Notes: generated by a model from the letters alone, not told the origin. DNA of 33,465 nucleotides from Clostridiales bacterium (GCA_018364635.1 JAGZLR010000022.1:1-33465), one strand, 5' to 3'; counted from the stretch's first letter, positions 8,636 through 17,092 are shown. Numbers and translations are program-made.

Positions 8636-9154
8636 ATGGTACGCAGATGTCTGACACTTTTTCTTATTCTTCTTGGCAATCTAATCCTGCAATCCACGTT
8701 ATTTCAGCTGATACGCATTCGTGGTATTATTCCTAATACAGCCATTGTTATTGTTGTATCAGTTTCTCTTCTACGCGGCAGGACAGAAGGTGCTTTGACA
8801 GGGCTTGTTGCTGGTCTATTGCAAGACATGTTTTTTGGTACTTCTATTGGATTTTATGGATTCTTAGGCTTCTTGACAGGCTTTTTCTGCGGCAGAGCAA
8901 ATCATAATTTTTATCGGGAAAACTATCTTCTTCCTTTACTTCTCTGTGCCCTGTCCACGTGGATCTATGAAACAATTGTCTATATTACAGGCTTTTTCTT
9001 TCGAGGGGACTTAAATTATCTCTACTTTTTCAGCAGTTTAATTCTGCCTGAAGTTGTTTATACAGCAGTCTTATCTCTTCCAATCTATCGAATTTTGTTT
9101 GGCATCAACGAATCTCTAGAGGAAAGAGAAAGGCATCATCGTAAACTCTTTTAA
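8636..9154 (+). CDS. mreD: Rod shape-determining protein MreD
   Basis: A 172-residue, strongly hydrophobic protein with about five predicted membrane helices and the family features TEGALTGLVAGLLQDMFFG and GFYGFLGFLTGFFCG. MreD is the small integral membrane partner of MreC and modulates the MreC-PBP2 interaction. It starts 6 bases after the mreC stop with GGAGAATAA overlapping the end of mreC, so translation is probably coupled. The C terminus is charged (EERERHHRK). Confidence 0.92.
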   Translation: MVRRCLTLFLILLGNLILQSTLFQLIRIRGIIPNTAIVIVVSVSLLRGRTEGALTGLVAGLLQDMFFGTSIGFYGFLGFLTGFFCGRANHNFYRENYLLPLLLCALSTWIYETIVYITGFFFRGDLNYLYFFSSLILPEVVYTAVLSLPIYRILFGINESLEERERHHRKLF

Positions 9155-9186
9155 TTGATAGGTATCTATGTAGCAAGGAGAAAACC

Positions 9187-11988
9187 ATGCAAAAGTTCTC
9201 GGAACGAATTTTAGAACTATTAAAAAGCAGAGTATTGCTTCTTTTCATTTTTGTTGCTCTGCTTTTTTCCATATTAGCATTTCGTCTTTTTTCTCTTCAA
9301 ATCGTTAATGGCGAAACATACCAGCAGGAGCTGACTACTAGTATCATGCGAAAACTGACAATACCAGCATCCCGTGGCAATATTTACGACCGATATGGAA
9401 GGCCTCTTGCAACAAATTTGGTTGCATTTTCAGTTAAAATTGATGACAGTATTAAAACTGATTTTAGCTCTAACCGCGGCGATATACTGTCCTCCCTCAT
9501 AACCAACTTAAATGGTACAGAAAACGAGGTGCAGGATACATTACCCATCACATCTTCCATGCCTTATAAATTTACAATCAATGCAGAGGAAGAAAAAAAG
9601 TGGAAAGAATCTATTGGTATGAGCAAAAAGGAGCTTGAATTTTCTGCTGAGGAAACCCTAAATTATCTGTATAAAAAATACCAAGTTTCTGATACCCTTT
9701 CTGAATCAGACAAACGTAAAATCGTTTCTTTAGGTATATCTACAACTGATAAAAATTTAATGCTTCTGTCCTTAATAGAAATTCTTCGATCCAATGGAGA
9801 AACCATTGTTGACGATTTACCTATTTCTCAAACAGAGCCAAGTGATTTCCTGTTTGATGGAAATAAAAATAAAGAAATTGAGTGGAAAAAGTCTATTTCT
9901 ATGAAGGAGACACAATATGGCTGTTCTGCGGAGCAGGCGTTGACCTATCTAAAAGATTTGTTTGATATCCCATCCTGTATCTCTGACAGTTATCAAAGAA
10001 ACTTAATTGCTATTCGATACGCTCTTTATCTAGAGCGTTATAGAAAATATCAACCTGTTACTGTAGCTTTAGATATCAGTGACAAGACTGTAGCAAATAT
10101 TGAAGAAAATCAATCCTATTTTCCTGGAGTTACGATTGATACAGACTCCCTTCGATACTATAATTCAGGCAAATACTTCTCCCATATTTTGGGATATATT
10201 CGAAAAATTTCTGATGAGGAATACACAGAAAACAAAGATAAGGGATATACACAGTCTGACTTATTTGGAAAAAGTGGTATTGAGAAAGTGAAGGAATTTG
10301 ATCTGCGTGGAACAGATGGAGAAATGTTAGTAGAAGTAGATTCTGTCGGGCGAAGGATCAATACCATTGAGACAAAAGCCCCTGTCTCTGGAAAAAATGT
10401 CTTTTTAACTTTGGATAAAGACTTACAGCAGGCAGCTTATGATTCTCTAGAAAACGCCTTAAAAGATGTTATTAAACTAAAGCTAACAGGTTCTGCAAAA
10501 AGTGACCATCCAATTACACTAAAGCAACTGTTTTCCGCCATGGTTAACGGCGAATTTATTTCTGTAAAAAAAATTTGTTCTGCTTCTGATGGTGTACAAA
10601 AGGAGATCTTAGATTATGTGAGATCTCAAAACCCATCTCTAGATTATTCCAATGCAGACGATTTGAAAGAAGCAAAACAAATTGTCATGAACGGCATTGA
10701 TGATGGTTCCATTACTTCTACTCAGATGGTACTAACTTTATTTGAACAGGAAAAGTTAAGCGGAGACGAAGAATATCTAAACTCTATTCGTTCAGGCCGT
10801 TTATCCCCACTTAGTGTAATTCTTCAAAAACTCGACAGCGGTGAATTGAAACCTAGTGATACAAAAATAGACCCTTGTACAGGATCAGTTGTTGTATCAG
10901 ATGTAAATACAGGGAGTGTTTTAGCGTTAGTTAGTTATCCATCTTATGACAATAATGAATTCGTCAACAATTTTAATAACGAGTACTATAATTCTTTGCT
11001 GTTAGACACAACTTCTCCCTTAGTCAATCGTCCTCTGGTTGAACGGAAAGCACCTGGATCTACCTTAAAAATGGTTACAGCACTTGCAGGTTTAGAAACT
11101 GGTACAATCACAGATACCACTCTCATTAAAGACCAAGGTACATTTACAAAAGCAGGCATTCCTTATGCAAGATGTTGGATTGGATCCGGTCGTGGGTCTC
11201 ATGGTTATATCAATGTATCCCATGCCTTAGAAGTATCCTGCAACTACTTTTTCTACGAGTTGGCCTATCGTCTTGGAAACAGCACAGAGGACTCCACTTT
11301 GGAGGGCATTACTACTCTAAATGATTACATGGCGGCATTTGGTCTCAATAGCCCTTCCGGCATTGAAATTGGCGAGGCTGATCCATGTATGGCCTCCCCT
11401 CAATATAAAGAGGAAGTAATCAAACTGCAAAATCCTGATGCCACTGTCAGCCAAACACGCTGGACAGATGGAGACACAATTCGAGCTGCAATTGGGCAAT
11501 CCGTCAATAACTATGCTCCAATTCATATGAATAAATATGTGGCAACACTCGCAAATGGTGGTACAAGGTATTCCATGCATTTATTAGATAAAGTAGAAAA
11601 CGCAGATGGTACTCTGGATCAACAATCTGCTCCTGTTGTGGAAAATATTTTAGAGCTTCAAGAAGAAAATCTAGAAGCCGTTTTTGAAGGCATGAGATTG
11701 GTTACTAGTGGTGAAAAAGGGACATTAAAAAAAGTCTTTCATGATTTTCCAGTGACAGTAGCTGCCAAAAGCGGTACTGCCCAAGAAAATCTAAATAAAA
11801 GTAGTCATACTTGGTTTGTCGGTTTTGCACCTTATGAGAAACCACAGATTTCTGTCACTGTAATGATACCTTTTGGCGAGTGCTCCACCTCTCCAGCTGC
11901 TCAAGTTGCCAAGGACGTTATAGCTGAGTATATGGGACTAAATTACGAGCCCGAAAATTCCTATATGAAAAATGAACTTGCCGAATAA
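9187..11988 (+). CDS. mrdA: Penicillin-binding protein 2 (elongasome transpeptidase), enlarged by insertions
   Basis: A 933-residue class B penicillin-binding protein; typical PBP2 is about 600-700. One membrane anchor is at residues 17-38. The RGNIYDRYGRPLATN motif at 63-77 begins the pedestal domain. The transpeptidase domain has the three active-site motifs: STLK at 625-628 (nucleophile S625), SCN at 684-686 and KSGT at 861-864. Two additions explain the length. Residues about 115-190 and 207-285 are a tandem duplication (both read LPI-S, WK-SI, SAE-L-YL and a following Arg), offset by about 94 residues. A further insertion of about 130 residues (425-560) sits just before the transpeptidase core. 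The gene is placed after mreBCD, and its partner glycosyltransferase RodA is encoded downstream, which points to lateral-wall synthesis. Confidence 0.94.
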   Translation: MQKFSERILELLKSRVLLLFIFVALLFSILAFRLFSLQIVNGETYQQELTTSIMRKLTIPASRGNIYDRYGRPLATNLVAFSVKIDDSIKTDFSSNRGDILSSLITNLNGTENEVQDTLPITSSMPYKFTINAEEEKKWKESIGMSKKELEFSAEETLNYLYKKYQVSDTLSESDKRKIVSLGISTTDKNLMLLSLIEILRSNGETIVDDLPISQTEPSDFLFDGNKNKEIEWKKSISMKETQYGCSAEQALTYLKDLFDIPSCISDSYQRNLIAIRYALYLERYRKYQPVTVALDISDKTVANIEENQSYFPGVTIDTDSLRYYNSGKYFSHILGYIRKISDEEYTENKDKGYTQSDLFGKSGIEKVKEFDLRGTDGEMLVEVDSVGRRINTIETKAPVSGKNVFLTLDKDLQQAAYDSLENALKDVIKLKLTGSAKSDHPITLKQLFSAMVNGEFISVKKICSASDGVQKEILDYVRSQNPSLDYSNADDLKEAKQIVMNGIDDGSITSTQMVLTLFEQEKLSGDEEYLNSIRSGRLSPLSVILQKLDSGELKPSDTKIDPCTGSVVVSDVNTGSVLALVSYPSYDNNEFVNNFNNEYYNSLLLDTTSPLVNRPLVERKAPGSTLKMVTALAGLETGTITDTTLIKDQGTFTKAGIPYARCWIGSGRGSHGYINVSHALEVSCNYFFYELAYRLGNSTEDSTLEGITTLNDYMAAFGLNSPSGIEIGEADPCMASPQYKEEVIKLQNPDATVSQTRWTDGDTIRAAIGQSVNNYAPIHMNKYVATLANGGTRYSMHLLDKVENADGTLDQQSAPVVENILELQEENLEAVFEGMRLVTSGEKGTLKKVFHDFPVTVAAKSGTAQENLNKSSHTWFVGFAPYEKPQISVTVMIPFGECSTSPAAQVAKDVIAEYMGLNYEPENSYMKNELAE

Positions 11989-12012
11989 ACCATGAAGGGG
12001 GATAAACACGGT

Positions 12013-12648
12013 ATGAATTCAGAAAATCATGTTATTTTTAAAGGTGGAAAAGACGGGCTTACCGTCTTTCTCTCACCAGAAGTAGAATATGACACACTAA
12101 AATTTCAACTTGGCAAAAAATTAGAAGCTGCTTCTCGATTCTTTGATGGTGTAAAAATGAGCATTACATTTAAAGGAAAAGATCTGACAGAGGAACAAGT
12201 AAAAGAGCTCACTTCCATTATCGTAGAAAAAAGTAATATGAACATCACCTTTGTAAAAACAAAGGAAAGTGAGTCTAAACCAATGACTTCCATTCAAAAA
12301 AATCAACTGGCTCAACACAATTTAACTAAATTTTACAAAGGGGCCATTCGATCTGGACAATCGATTGAATTTGATGGTAGCATTGTCATTATCGGGGATG
12401 TAAATCCAGGAGCCGAAGTTAGAGCTACAGGAAACATTATTGTTCTTGGAGCATTAAAAGGCCTAGCACATGCCGGATACAAAGGAATGACAGATGCTTT
12501 TGTGTCTGCGCTTACTATGGCACCTGTTCAATTGAGAATTGCAGATATCATTACTCGATTCCCTGAGGAGGAAATTCTCAAAACAGATAAAATGCCAGAA
12601 TACGCCTATATTGAGGATAATCAAATCTATGTTGTGCCTCTGATGTAA
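12013..12648 (+). CDS. minC: Septum site-determining protein MinC
   Basis: A 211-residue MinC if started at the ATG at 12013, which has AAGGGGG about ten bases upstream. An in-frame ATG at 11992 would add seven residues but overlaps that ribosome binding site. The N-terminal domain (VIFKGGKDGLTVFLSPEVEY) is the FtsZ-antagonising part. From about residue 95 the beta-helical MinC_C domain carries its Gly-rich signature (GDVNPGAEVRATGNIIVLG, then LKGLAHAGYKG), which dimerises and binds MinD. It lies directly after mrdA, a common clostridial arrangement joining elongation and division-site genes. Confidence 0.94.
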   Translation: MNSENHVIFKGGKDGLTVFLSPEVEYDTLKFQLGKKLEAASRFFDGVKMSITFKGKDLTEEQVKELTSIIVEKSNMNITFVKTKESESKPMTSIQKNQLAQHNLTKFYKGAIRSGQSIEFDGSIVIIGDVNPGAEVRATGNIIVLGALKGLAHAGYKGMTDAFVSALTMAPVQLRIADIITRFPEEEILKTDKMPEYAYIEDNQIYVVPLM

Positions 12649-12818
12649 GGATATGTAAAAATATAAATGAATTTGCTAAAAAAAAAGGATGCAATTTAAG
12701 TATATTTTTGATAATATAGAAGATAGAAGATTGGCAAAAACTGCAAAAGATTATGTCTGTTTCATATTTTTGCATAGATTTTGTACGGTCACCAAAATTG
12801 TTGTTGGGAGGAACACAA

Positions 12819-13616
12819 ATGAGTGAAGTAATTGTTATAACAAGCGGAAAAGGCGGCGTAGGGAAGACAACGACCACAGCAAATATCGGTACCGGCCTTG
12901 CAGCTCAGGGCAAAAAAGTCGCTCTTGTTGATACAGATATTGGACTGAGAAACCTTGATGTTGTCCTTGGGTTGGAAAACCGAATCGTATACGATTTAGT
13001 GGATGTTGTGGAAGGTACTTGCCGGCTGAAACAAGCACTAATTAAAGATAAGCGTTTTTCCGGACTATATCTGCTTCCCGCAGCCCAAACACGGGATAAA
13101 AATGCTGTTAGCCCAGAACAGATGCAAAAGCTTTGTGAAAGCCTAAAGGAAGACGGCTTTGATTACATAATTCTAGACTGCCCTGCCGGAATTGAACAAG
13201 GATTTAAAAACGCAATTGCAGGTGCAGATCGAGCCATTGTTATCGCTACCCCTGAGGTGAGCTCTGTCAGAGATGCTGATAGAATCATTGGGTTGTTAGA
13301 AGCAAACAATTTAAATAACCCAATGTTAGTTTTAAATCGTATGCGTCCAGATATGGTTAAGAATGGCGATATGATGTCCATCGATGATGTAACTGAAATA
13401 CTGGCAATTGATATTTTAGGTGTTGTTCCAGATGATGAGTCTATTGTTGTTGCATCAAATAAGGGAGAGCCAGCAGTTATGGTAGAAGACTCTCTAGCAG
13501 GACAGGCCTATCGTAATATAACAAGACGGATTATGGGGGAAGATGTGCCTCTTTTAGATCTGTCAGTGCAGGAATCCATCTTTGACAAACTGAAAAAAAT
13601 ATTCCACAGAAGCTGA
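12819..13616 (+). CDS. minD: Septum site-determining ATPase MinD
   Basis: A 265-residue ParA/MinD-type ATPase. The start at 12819 is chosen because GGGAGG lies seven bases upstream and the deviant Walker A motif (SGKGGVGKTTTT) then falls at about residues 9-20 as in the family; the open frame extends upstream to 12753 without support. The C terminus, ESIFDKLKKIFHRS, is an amphipathic helix that anchors the ATP-bound dimer to the membrane. MinD recruits MinC and is released by MinE, encoded immediately downstream. A spacer of 170 bases separates it from minC; no strong promoter was found there. Confidence 0.96.
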   Translation: MSEVIVITSGKGGVGKTTTTANIGTGLAAQGKKVALVDTDIGLRNLDVVLGLENRIVYDLVDVVEGTCRLKQALIKDKRFSGLYLLPAAQTRDKNAVSPEQMQKLCESLKEDGFDYIILDCPAGIEQGFKNAIAGADRAIVIATPEVSSVRDADRIIGLLEANNLNNPMLVLNRMRPDMVKNGDMMSIDDVTEILAIDILGVVPDDESIVVASNKGEPAVMVEDSLAGQAYRNITRRIMGEDVPLLDLSVQESIFDKLKKIFHRS

Positions 13617-13631
13617 AAGGGCGTGTAAATA

Positions 13632-13916
13632 ATGGATTTCTTTAGTTTTTTTAAGAAAAAAGGCAATACAAGCCAAGTTGCAAAAGATAGGTTAAAATTG
13701 GTATTGGTACATGATCGGACCAACTGCTCTTCTCAACTTCTGGAAATGTTAAAAACAGATATCATTAAAGTAATTTCTAACTATATGGAGATTGATGAAG
13801 AAGAACTTGATATCCAAATCACACAAACTGAGTCCGAAGAAAAACACGGAACCGTACCTGTGCTTTACGCTAATATTCCAATTAAAAGTATGCGTAAAGT
13901 AAATGAAGACAAGTAA
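13632..13916 (+). CDS. minE: Cell division topological specificity factor MinE
   Basis: A 94-residue MinE. The N-terminal part (FFSFFKKKGNTSQVAKDRLKLVLVHDR) holds the membrane-targeting and anti-MinCD helix, and the C-terminal half (ISNYMEIDEEELDIQI) the dimerising topological domain. Length is normal. It lies 15 bases after minD, so minCDE is complete. Presence of MinE, rather than DivIVA alone, implies an oscillating or gradient Min system, as in several clostridia. Confidence 0.93.
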   Translation: MDFFSFFKKKGNTSQVAKDRLKLVLVHDRTNCSSQLLEMLKTDIIKVISNYMEIDEEELDIQITQTESEEKHGTVPVLYANIPIKSMRKVNEDK

Positions 13917-13942
13917 TTTGGGGGGAATCTTATAATAAATAA

Positions 13943-13993
13943 GGGGCAGAAAAAACGGCTTTTTCATAATGGGAAAAGTCTGTTTTCTGTCCC
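13943..13993 (+). terminator. Long hairpin between minE and rodA (weak terminator or attenuator)
   Basis: Two 23-base arms (13943-13965 and 13971-13993) pair through an outer 11-bp stem (GGGGCAGAAAA with TTTTCTGTCCC, one G-T) and an inner stem of about 9 bp, with a small internal loop. The following tract is only moderately T-rich, so termination is likely partial. A TATAAT at 13931-13936 lies just before it, without a good -35. Confidence 0.55.
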
Positions 13994-14042
13994 TATCTTT
14001 ATTGTTTTGATTTTTCACAATGTTGATTAACGAGGTAATAAC

Positions 14043-15185
14043 ATGATTAGTAGAAAAAAACTTGCAAACTTTGACTATTGGCTCTTAGCCGCAGTAAGTG
14101 CTCTTTCTATCTTTGGTATTATTTGCATTGGTAGTGCTACACATATTAATTTAGGAGAAAGTAAAAGTCAATTTTATTCACAGATGGTATGGTTCGTCAT
14201 TGGACTTTTTTTGCTATGTCTAACTCTTAAAATTGATCTTGCTTCTGCGTCTAGGTTCCATTACATTCTTTATGGCATCAATCTTTTTCTTCTGATTGCA
14301 GTACTTTTTTTAGGCAAAAATGCCAATGGCGCTACTCGTTGGATTCGATTTGGCCCTGTCGGTATCCAACCATCAGAATTTGCTAAAATAATTATGCTAT
14401 TTTGCCTTTCAAAACTAATTGACAAAAAAAGGAAATCGATCAATAATATAAGTGTGCTTTTGTTTATTTTTGCTTATACTTTAGTTCCAGTTTTGTTAAT
14501 CCAAATGCAGCCTAGTTTGTCAGCAAGTTTAGTCATCATTGTCATACTAATTACGCTGTTATTTGTAGCTGGTTTAAACTATAAATATATTATACGAACA
14601 TTAGCTGTTTTGTTGCCCATTGGCGGATTTCTCATTTGGGATATTCAGAAAGAAACGCCTTTTTTGGCAGATAAAATTTTTACTTCCTACCAAATGAAAC
14701 GAATTCTTTCTTTTATCAATCCATCAAGCGATCCTGATACTTATTACCAGACCTTAAAATCAATTAATGCGATTGGTTCAGGACAGTTAAATGGAAAAGG
14801 ATTATTTCAGGGCACATTAAATCAATTAAGTTATTTGCCGGAACCACACAATGATTTCATCTTTTCTGTTATTGGAGAAGAATTTGGTTATATCGGCTGC
14901 ATTTTAGTTTTACTCTTATTGCTTTTTATCGTATTTCGCTGTACCATGATTGCATTATCATCCAGAGATTTTTTTAGCCAGCTGATTGCTTCTGGCGTTG
15001 CTGGTATGATAGCATTTCAAACATTTGTTAATGTTGGCGTAACAACAGGACTTCTGCCAAATACTGGAATGAGCTTGCCTTTTGTCAGTTATGGTGGAAG
15101 TTCCATGTGGACAAATATGATAGCGATCGGGTTAGTACTAAATATAGGCCTGCAAAGGTCAAAATCACTATTTGAGGGGGCGTAA
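14043..15185 (+). CDS. rodA: RodA/FtsW/SpoVE (SEDS) family glycan polymerase
   Basis: A 380-residue SEDS protein with about ten membrane helices. SEDS proteins polymerise lipid II into glycan strands and work with a class B penicillin-binding protein. Family signatures are visible: NGATRWIRFGPVGIQPSEFAK in the first half, EPHNDFIFSVIGEEFGYIG containing the catalytic-site Asp/Glu region, and TGMSLPFVSYGGSS near the C terminus. RodA rather than FtsW is inferred from co-location with mreBCD and the PBP2 gene. The hairpin at 13943-13993 may lower its transcription relative to minCDE. An ACGAGG ribosome binding site precedes the start. Confidence 0.92.
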   Translation: MISRKKLANFDYWLLAAVSALSIFGIICIGSATHINLGESKSQFYSQMVWFVIGLFLLCLTLKIDLASASRFHYILYGINLFLLIAVLFLGKNANGATRWIRFGPVGIQPSEFAKIIMLFCLSKLIDKKRKSINNISVLLFIFAYTLVPVLLIQMQPSLSASLVIIVILITLLFVAGLNYKYIIRTLAVLLPIGGFLIWDIQKETPFLADKIFTSYQMKRILSFINPSSDPDTYYQTLKSINAIGSGQLNGKGLFQGTLNQLSYLPEPHNDFIFSVIGEEFGYIGCILVLLLLLFIVFRCTMIALSSRDFFSQLIASGVAGMIAFQTFVNVGVTTGLLPNTGMSLPFVSYGGSSMWTNMIAIGLVLNIGLQRSKSLFEGA

Positions 15186-15188
15186 ATT

Positions 15189-15584
15189 ATGAATATTGCA
15201 CTTATCGCACATGATAACAAGAAAAAATTGATGGAGAACCTCTGCATTGCATATCGACATATTTTATGTAAACATAATCTTTTTGCTACAGGTACTACAG
15301 GCCGCCTCATAGAGGAGACGGCGAATCTCACAATTCATAAATACCTTGCTGGGCATCTAGGCGGAGAACAACAGTTAGGAGCACAAGTGGCAAGTAATGA
15401 TATCGATCTTGTTATCTTCTTGCGAGACCCGATTTCACAAAAAAATTATGAACCAGATATCAATAGCATCATGCGCCTTTGTGATGTTCATAATATACCT
15501 TTAGCAAGCAATTTAGCTACAGCTGAAATCCTGCTTCTTGCATTAAACCGTGGTGATCTTGATTGGAGAAATGTAGTTAAATAA
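15189..15584 (+). CDS. mgsA: Methylglyoxal synthase family protein with altered active-site residues
   Basis: A 131-residue member of the methylglyoxal synthase family, which converts dihydroxyacetone phosphate to methylglyoxal and phosphate. The phosphate-binding ATGTTGR (33-39), the AHD motif (H8, D9), IFLRDP and SNLATAE are all present. Two positions differ from well-studied enzymes. GGDQQ has become GGEQQ, so the catalytic base (Asp71 in E. coli) is E60. The usual P-H-(D/E)-P-D is N-Y-E-P-D, so His98 of E. coli is Y87. Activity is therefore uncertain, though Glu could still act as a base. The gene starts 3 bases after rodA and ends 1 base before the next gene, so it belongs to the same operon. 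Location after rodA is typical for clostridial mgsA. Confidence 0.85.
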   Translation: MNIALIAHDNKKKLMENLCIAYRHILCKHNLFATGTTGRLIEETANLTIHKYLAGHLGGEQQLGAQVASNDIDLVIFLRDPISQKNYEPDINSIMRLCDVHNIPLASNLATAEILLLALNRGDLDWRNVVK

Positions 15585-15585
15585 T

Positions 15586-15861
15586 ATGCCATCATTACAA
15601 AAAATACAAATTATTTATTATATAGCTATCAATCTAACTTTATTTTTGTCTATGGGAATTGATAAACTGAAAGCGATTCATCGACAGTGGCGAATACCAG
15701 AAGTTACTCTTTTCGCTTTCGCTCTTATGGGTGGAAGTATCGGCGGATTTATAGGTATGTTTGTTTTTCACCATAAAACTAGAAAATTCTATTTCTATTT
15801 GGTTTATGCATTTGGACTGTTAGCCCATACTTTTTGTTGGTTTCTTTTCATGAAAGTATAA
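15586..15861 (+). CDS. DUF1294 family small membrane protein
   Basis: A 91-residue protein with about three membrane helices. The pattern YYIAINLTLFLSMGIDKLKA near the N terminus, RIPEVTLFAFALMGGSIGG in the middle and FHHKTRKFYF toward the end is the hallmark of DUF1294. Function is unknown. The ATG overlaps the region of the mgsA stop with one intervening base, so translation is probably coupled. It is the last gene of the cell-shape operon, followed directly by a strong terminator. Confidence 0.85.
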   Translation: MPSLQKIQIIYYIAINLTLFLSMGIDKLKAIHRQWRIPEVTLFAFALMGGSIGGFIGMFVFHHKTRKFYFYLVYAFGLLAHTFCWFLFMKV

Positions 15862-15905
15862 GAAAAACACAGTGTTTTATAAAAAACACTGTGTTTTTCT
15901 TTATC
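15861..15905 (+). terminator. Strong terminator closing the cell-shape block
   Basis: A perfect 18-bp stem, 15861-15878 pairing with 15883-15900, with a four-base ATAA loop and T-rich 3' side. It begins at the last base of the DUF1294 stop codon. Confidence 0.9.
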
Positions 15906-15942
15906 ATTTAACAATGTTTCTATTTCCTTCTTTACAGTTATT

Positions 15943-15951
15943 TGGTATAAT
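15943..15951 (+). promoter_or_regulatory. Extended -10 promoter of the racemase-family gene
   Basis: TGGTATAAT (TGnTATAAT) lies about 37 bases before the start codon. The -35 region (TTTCCT) is poor. Confidence 0.5.
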
Positions 15952-15987
15952 TTATACATTAAAATTATAAATAGGTGGTGGTTTTCA

Positions 15988-16680
15988 ATGAATATTACAA
16001 TTCCTAAGAATGATTCTTTCTGCGGAACAATCGCAGTTCTTCACACAACAGCCGCAACGCTTCCTATGATGAAGAAGAACATATTAGATGCACTTCCAAA
16101 TGCTAAAATTATTAATTTTGTAGATGACTCTATTTTGGGCCTGATTGCACAAGATGAACGTAATCTCACTTATTGCTTAGAAAAAGTGCTTTGTTATGCA
16201 CAGTTCGCAGAACGTCAGCATGTTGATATTATTATCAATGCTTGTTCTACAATCGGCGCATTCAGCACTTATGCAACAGGAAAGCTGCACACACCTCTTA
16301 TCCGAATCGATGATGCAGTTACCAATGCTGTCTGTGATAATGCTAACCACATTGCTATTTTAGCTACTGCAAAAACTACCTTAACCCCTTCAACAGACTT
16401 AGTAAATTCTAAAGTAAGCGAAAATGCAAAAGTAGATACACTTTGGCTTGAGGAAGCCGCTCTCCTCAATGCCTCTGGTGACAAAATTAGCCATGATAAA
16501 TACATCGCTGCAAAAATAAATGCCATTGCAGATGAATATGATTCTATCTTTCTCGCTCAGGCATCTATGGCAGACTCCTTGGAATACGTAGACCAAAACA
16601 AAAAAGCTAAAGTCTACACCAGCATTCCTTATGCAATTCGGCAGCTTGTAAATACAGTTTCCTCACTCAAACACAAGTAA
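15988..16680 (+). CDS. Asp/Glu/hydantoin racemase superfamily protein with a single catalytic cysteine
   Basis: A 230-residue protein of the aspartate/glutamate racemase superfamily. The first catalytic-cysteine motif is clear: INACSTIG with C86. In true racemases a second cysteine lies in an LxCT-like motif near the C terminus; here the matching stretch is LAQASM (189-194), so that position is Ala or Ser. A racemase using two cysteines is therefore unlikely. One-cysteine members of the superfamily include arylmalonate decarboxylase, and other members act as isomerases or lyases. The gene has its own promoter and a GGTGGT ribosome binding site. It directly precedes the split UxaA/SuyAB pair, in the same orientation, so a shared role in hydroxy-acid breakdown is an inference. 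The substrate cannot be told. Confidence 0.8.
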   Translation: MNITIPKNDSFCGTIAVLHTTAATLPMMKKNILDALPNAKIINFVDDSILGLIAQDERNLTYCLEKVLCYAQFAERQHVDIIINACSTIGAFSTYATGKLHTPLIRIDDAVTNAVCDNANHIAILATAKTTLTPSTDLVNSKVSENAKVDTLWLEEAALLNASGDKISHDKYIAAKINAIADEYDSIFLAQASMADSLEYVDQNKKAKVYTSIPYAIRQLVNTVSSLKHK

Positions 16681-16689
16681 AAAAATCCA

Positions 16690-16717
16690 TTGACCAAAGT
16701 AAAATACATGTTATACT
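16690..16717 (+). promoter_or_regulatory. Sigma-70 promoter of the UxaA/SuyAB-like pair
   Basis: TTGACC at 16690-16695, a 16-base spacer and TATACT at 16712-16717, about 50 bases before the small-subunit start. The pair can thus be transcribed independently of the racemase-family gene. Confidence 0.6.
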
Positions 16718-16765
16718 TAAAGTGGGTTTCATTTAAAATCCAATAGAAGAAAGGAAGAAAATAAG

Positions 16766-17053
16766 ATGATAAATGCGCTAATTATTGATGACAAAGACAA
16801 TGTAATTGTAGCCATCGAACCAATTGCCGTAGGCGATGATGTTACCTACATCGCAAAAGACGGTACGCAAAAAACAGTAAAAGCTTTAGAGGATATCACA
16901 ATCTATCACAAATTAGCCTGCAAAGATATTTCCAAAGGTGAGCCTGTGACAAAATACGGCGAACATATTGGTATTGCTGCTTGTGATATCAAAACCGGCA
17001 TGCACGTGCATGTACATAATGTTGAGAGCCACAGAGAAAATTTAGATGCTTGA
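16766..17053 (+). CDS. UxaA/SuyA-like small subunit (SAF domain)
   Basis: A 95-residue SAF-domain protein matching the N-terminal domain of altronate dehydratase UxaA and the small subunit of (2R)-sulfolactate sulfo-lyase (SuyA). Signature pieces are VAIEPIAVGDDV, GEPVTKYGEHIGIA and GMHVHVHNVES with His80, 82 and 84. In E. coli UxaA this domain is fused to the catalytic part; here it is a separate gene 39 bases before the large subunit. Split forms exist for both altronate dehydratase-like and SuyAB enzymes, so the substrate is open. No hexuronate genes (uxaB, uxaC, kdgK) are nearby. Confidence 0.82.
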   Translation: MINALIIDDKDNVIVAIEPIAVGDDVTYIAKDGTQKTVKALEDITIYHKLACKDISKGEPVTKYGEHIGIAACDIKTGMHVHVHNVESHRENLDA

Positions 17054-17092
17054 TTTTATAAAAAATTGTCAGAACTAAAGGAGGATCCTATC

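Noticed and set aside
12733..12746. TTGGCAAAAACTGCA upstream of minD as a sigma-54 promoter
   Set aside because: GG and GC are 10 bases apart instead of the required 12.
15861..15900. Perfect inverted repeat as part of a repeat array or insertion-sequence end
   Set aside because: It is a single hairpin directly after a stop codon with a T-rich tail, so it is an ordinary terminator.
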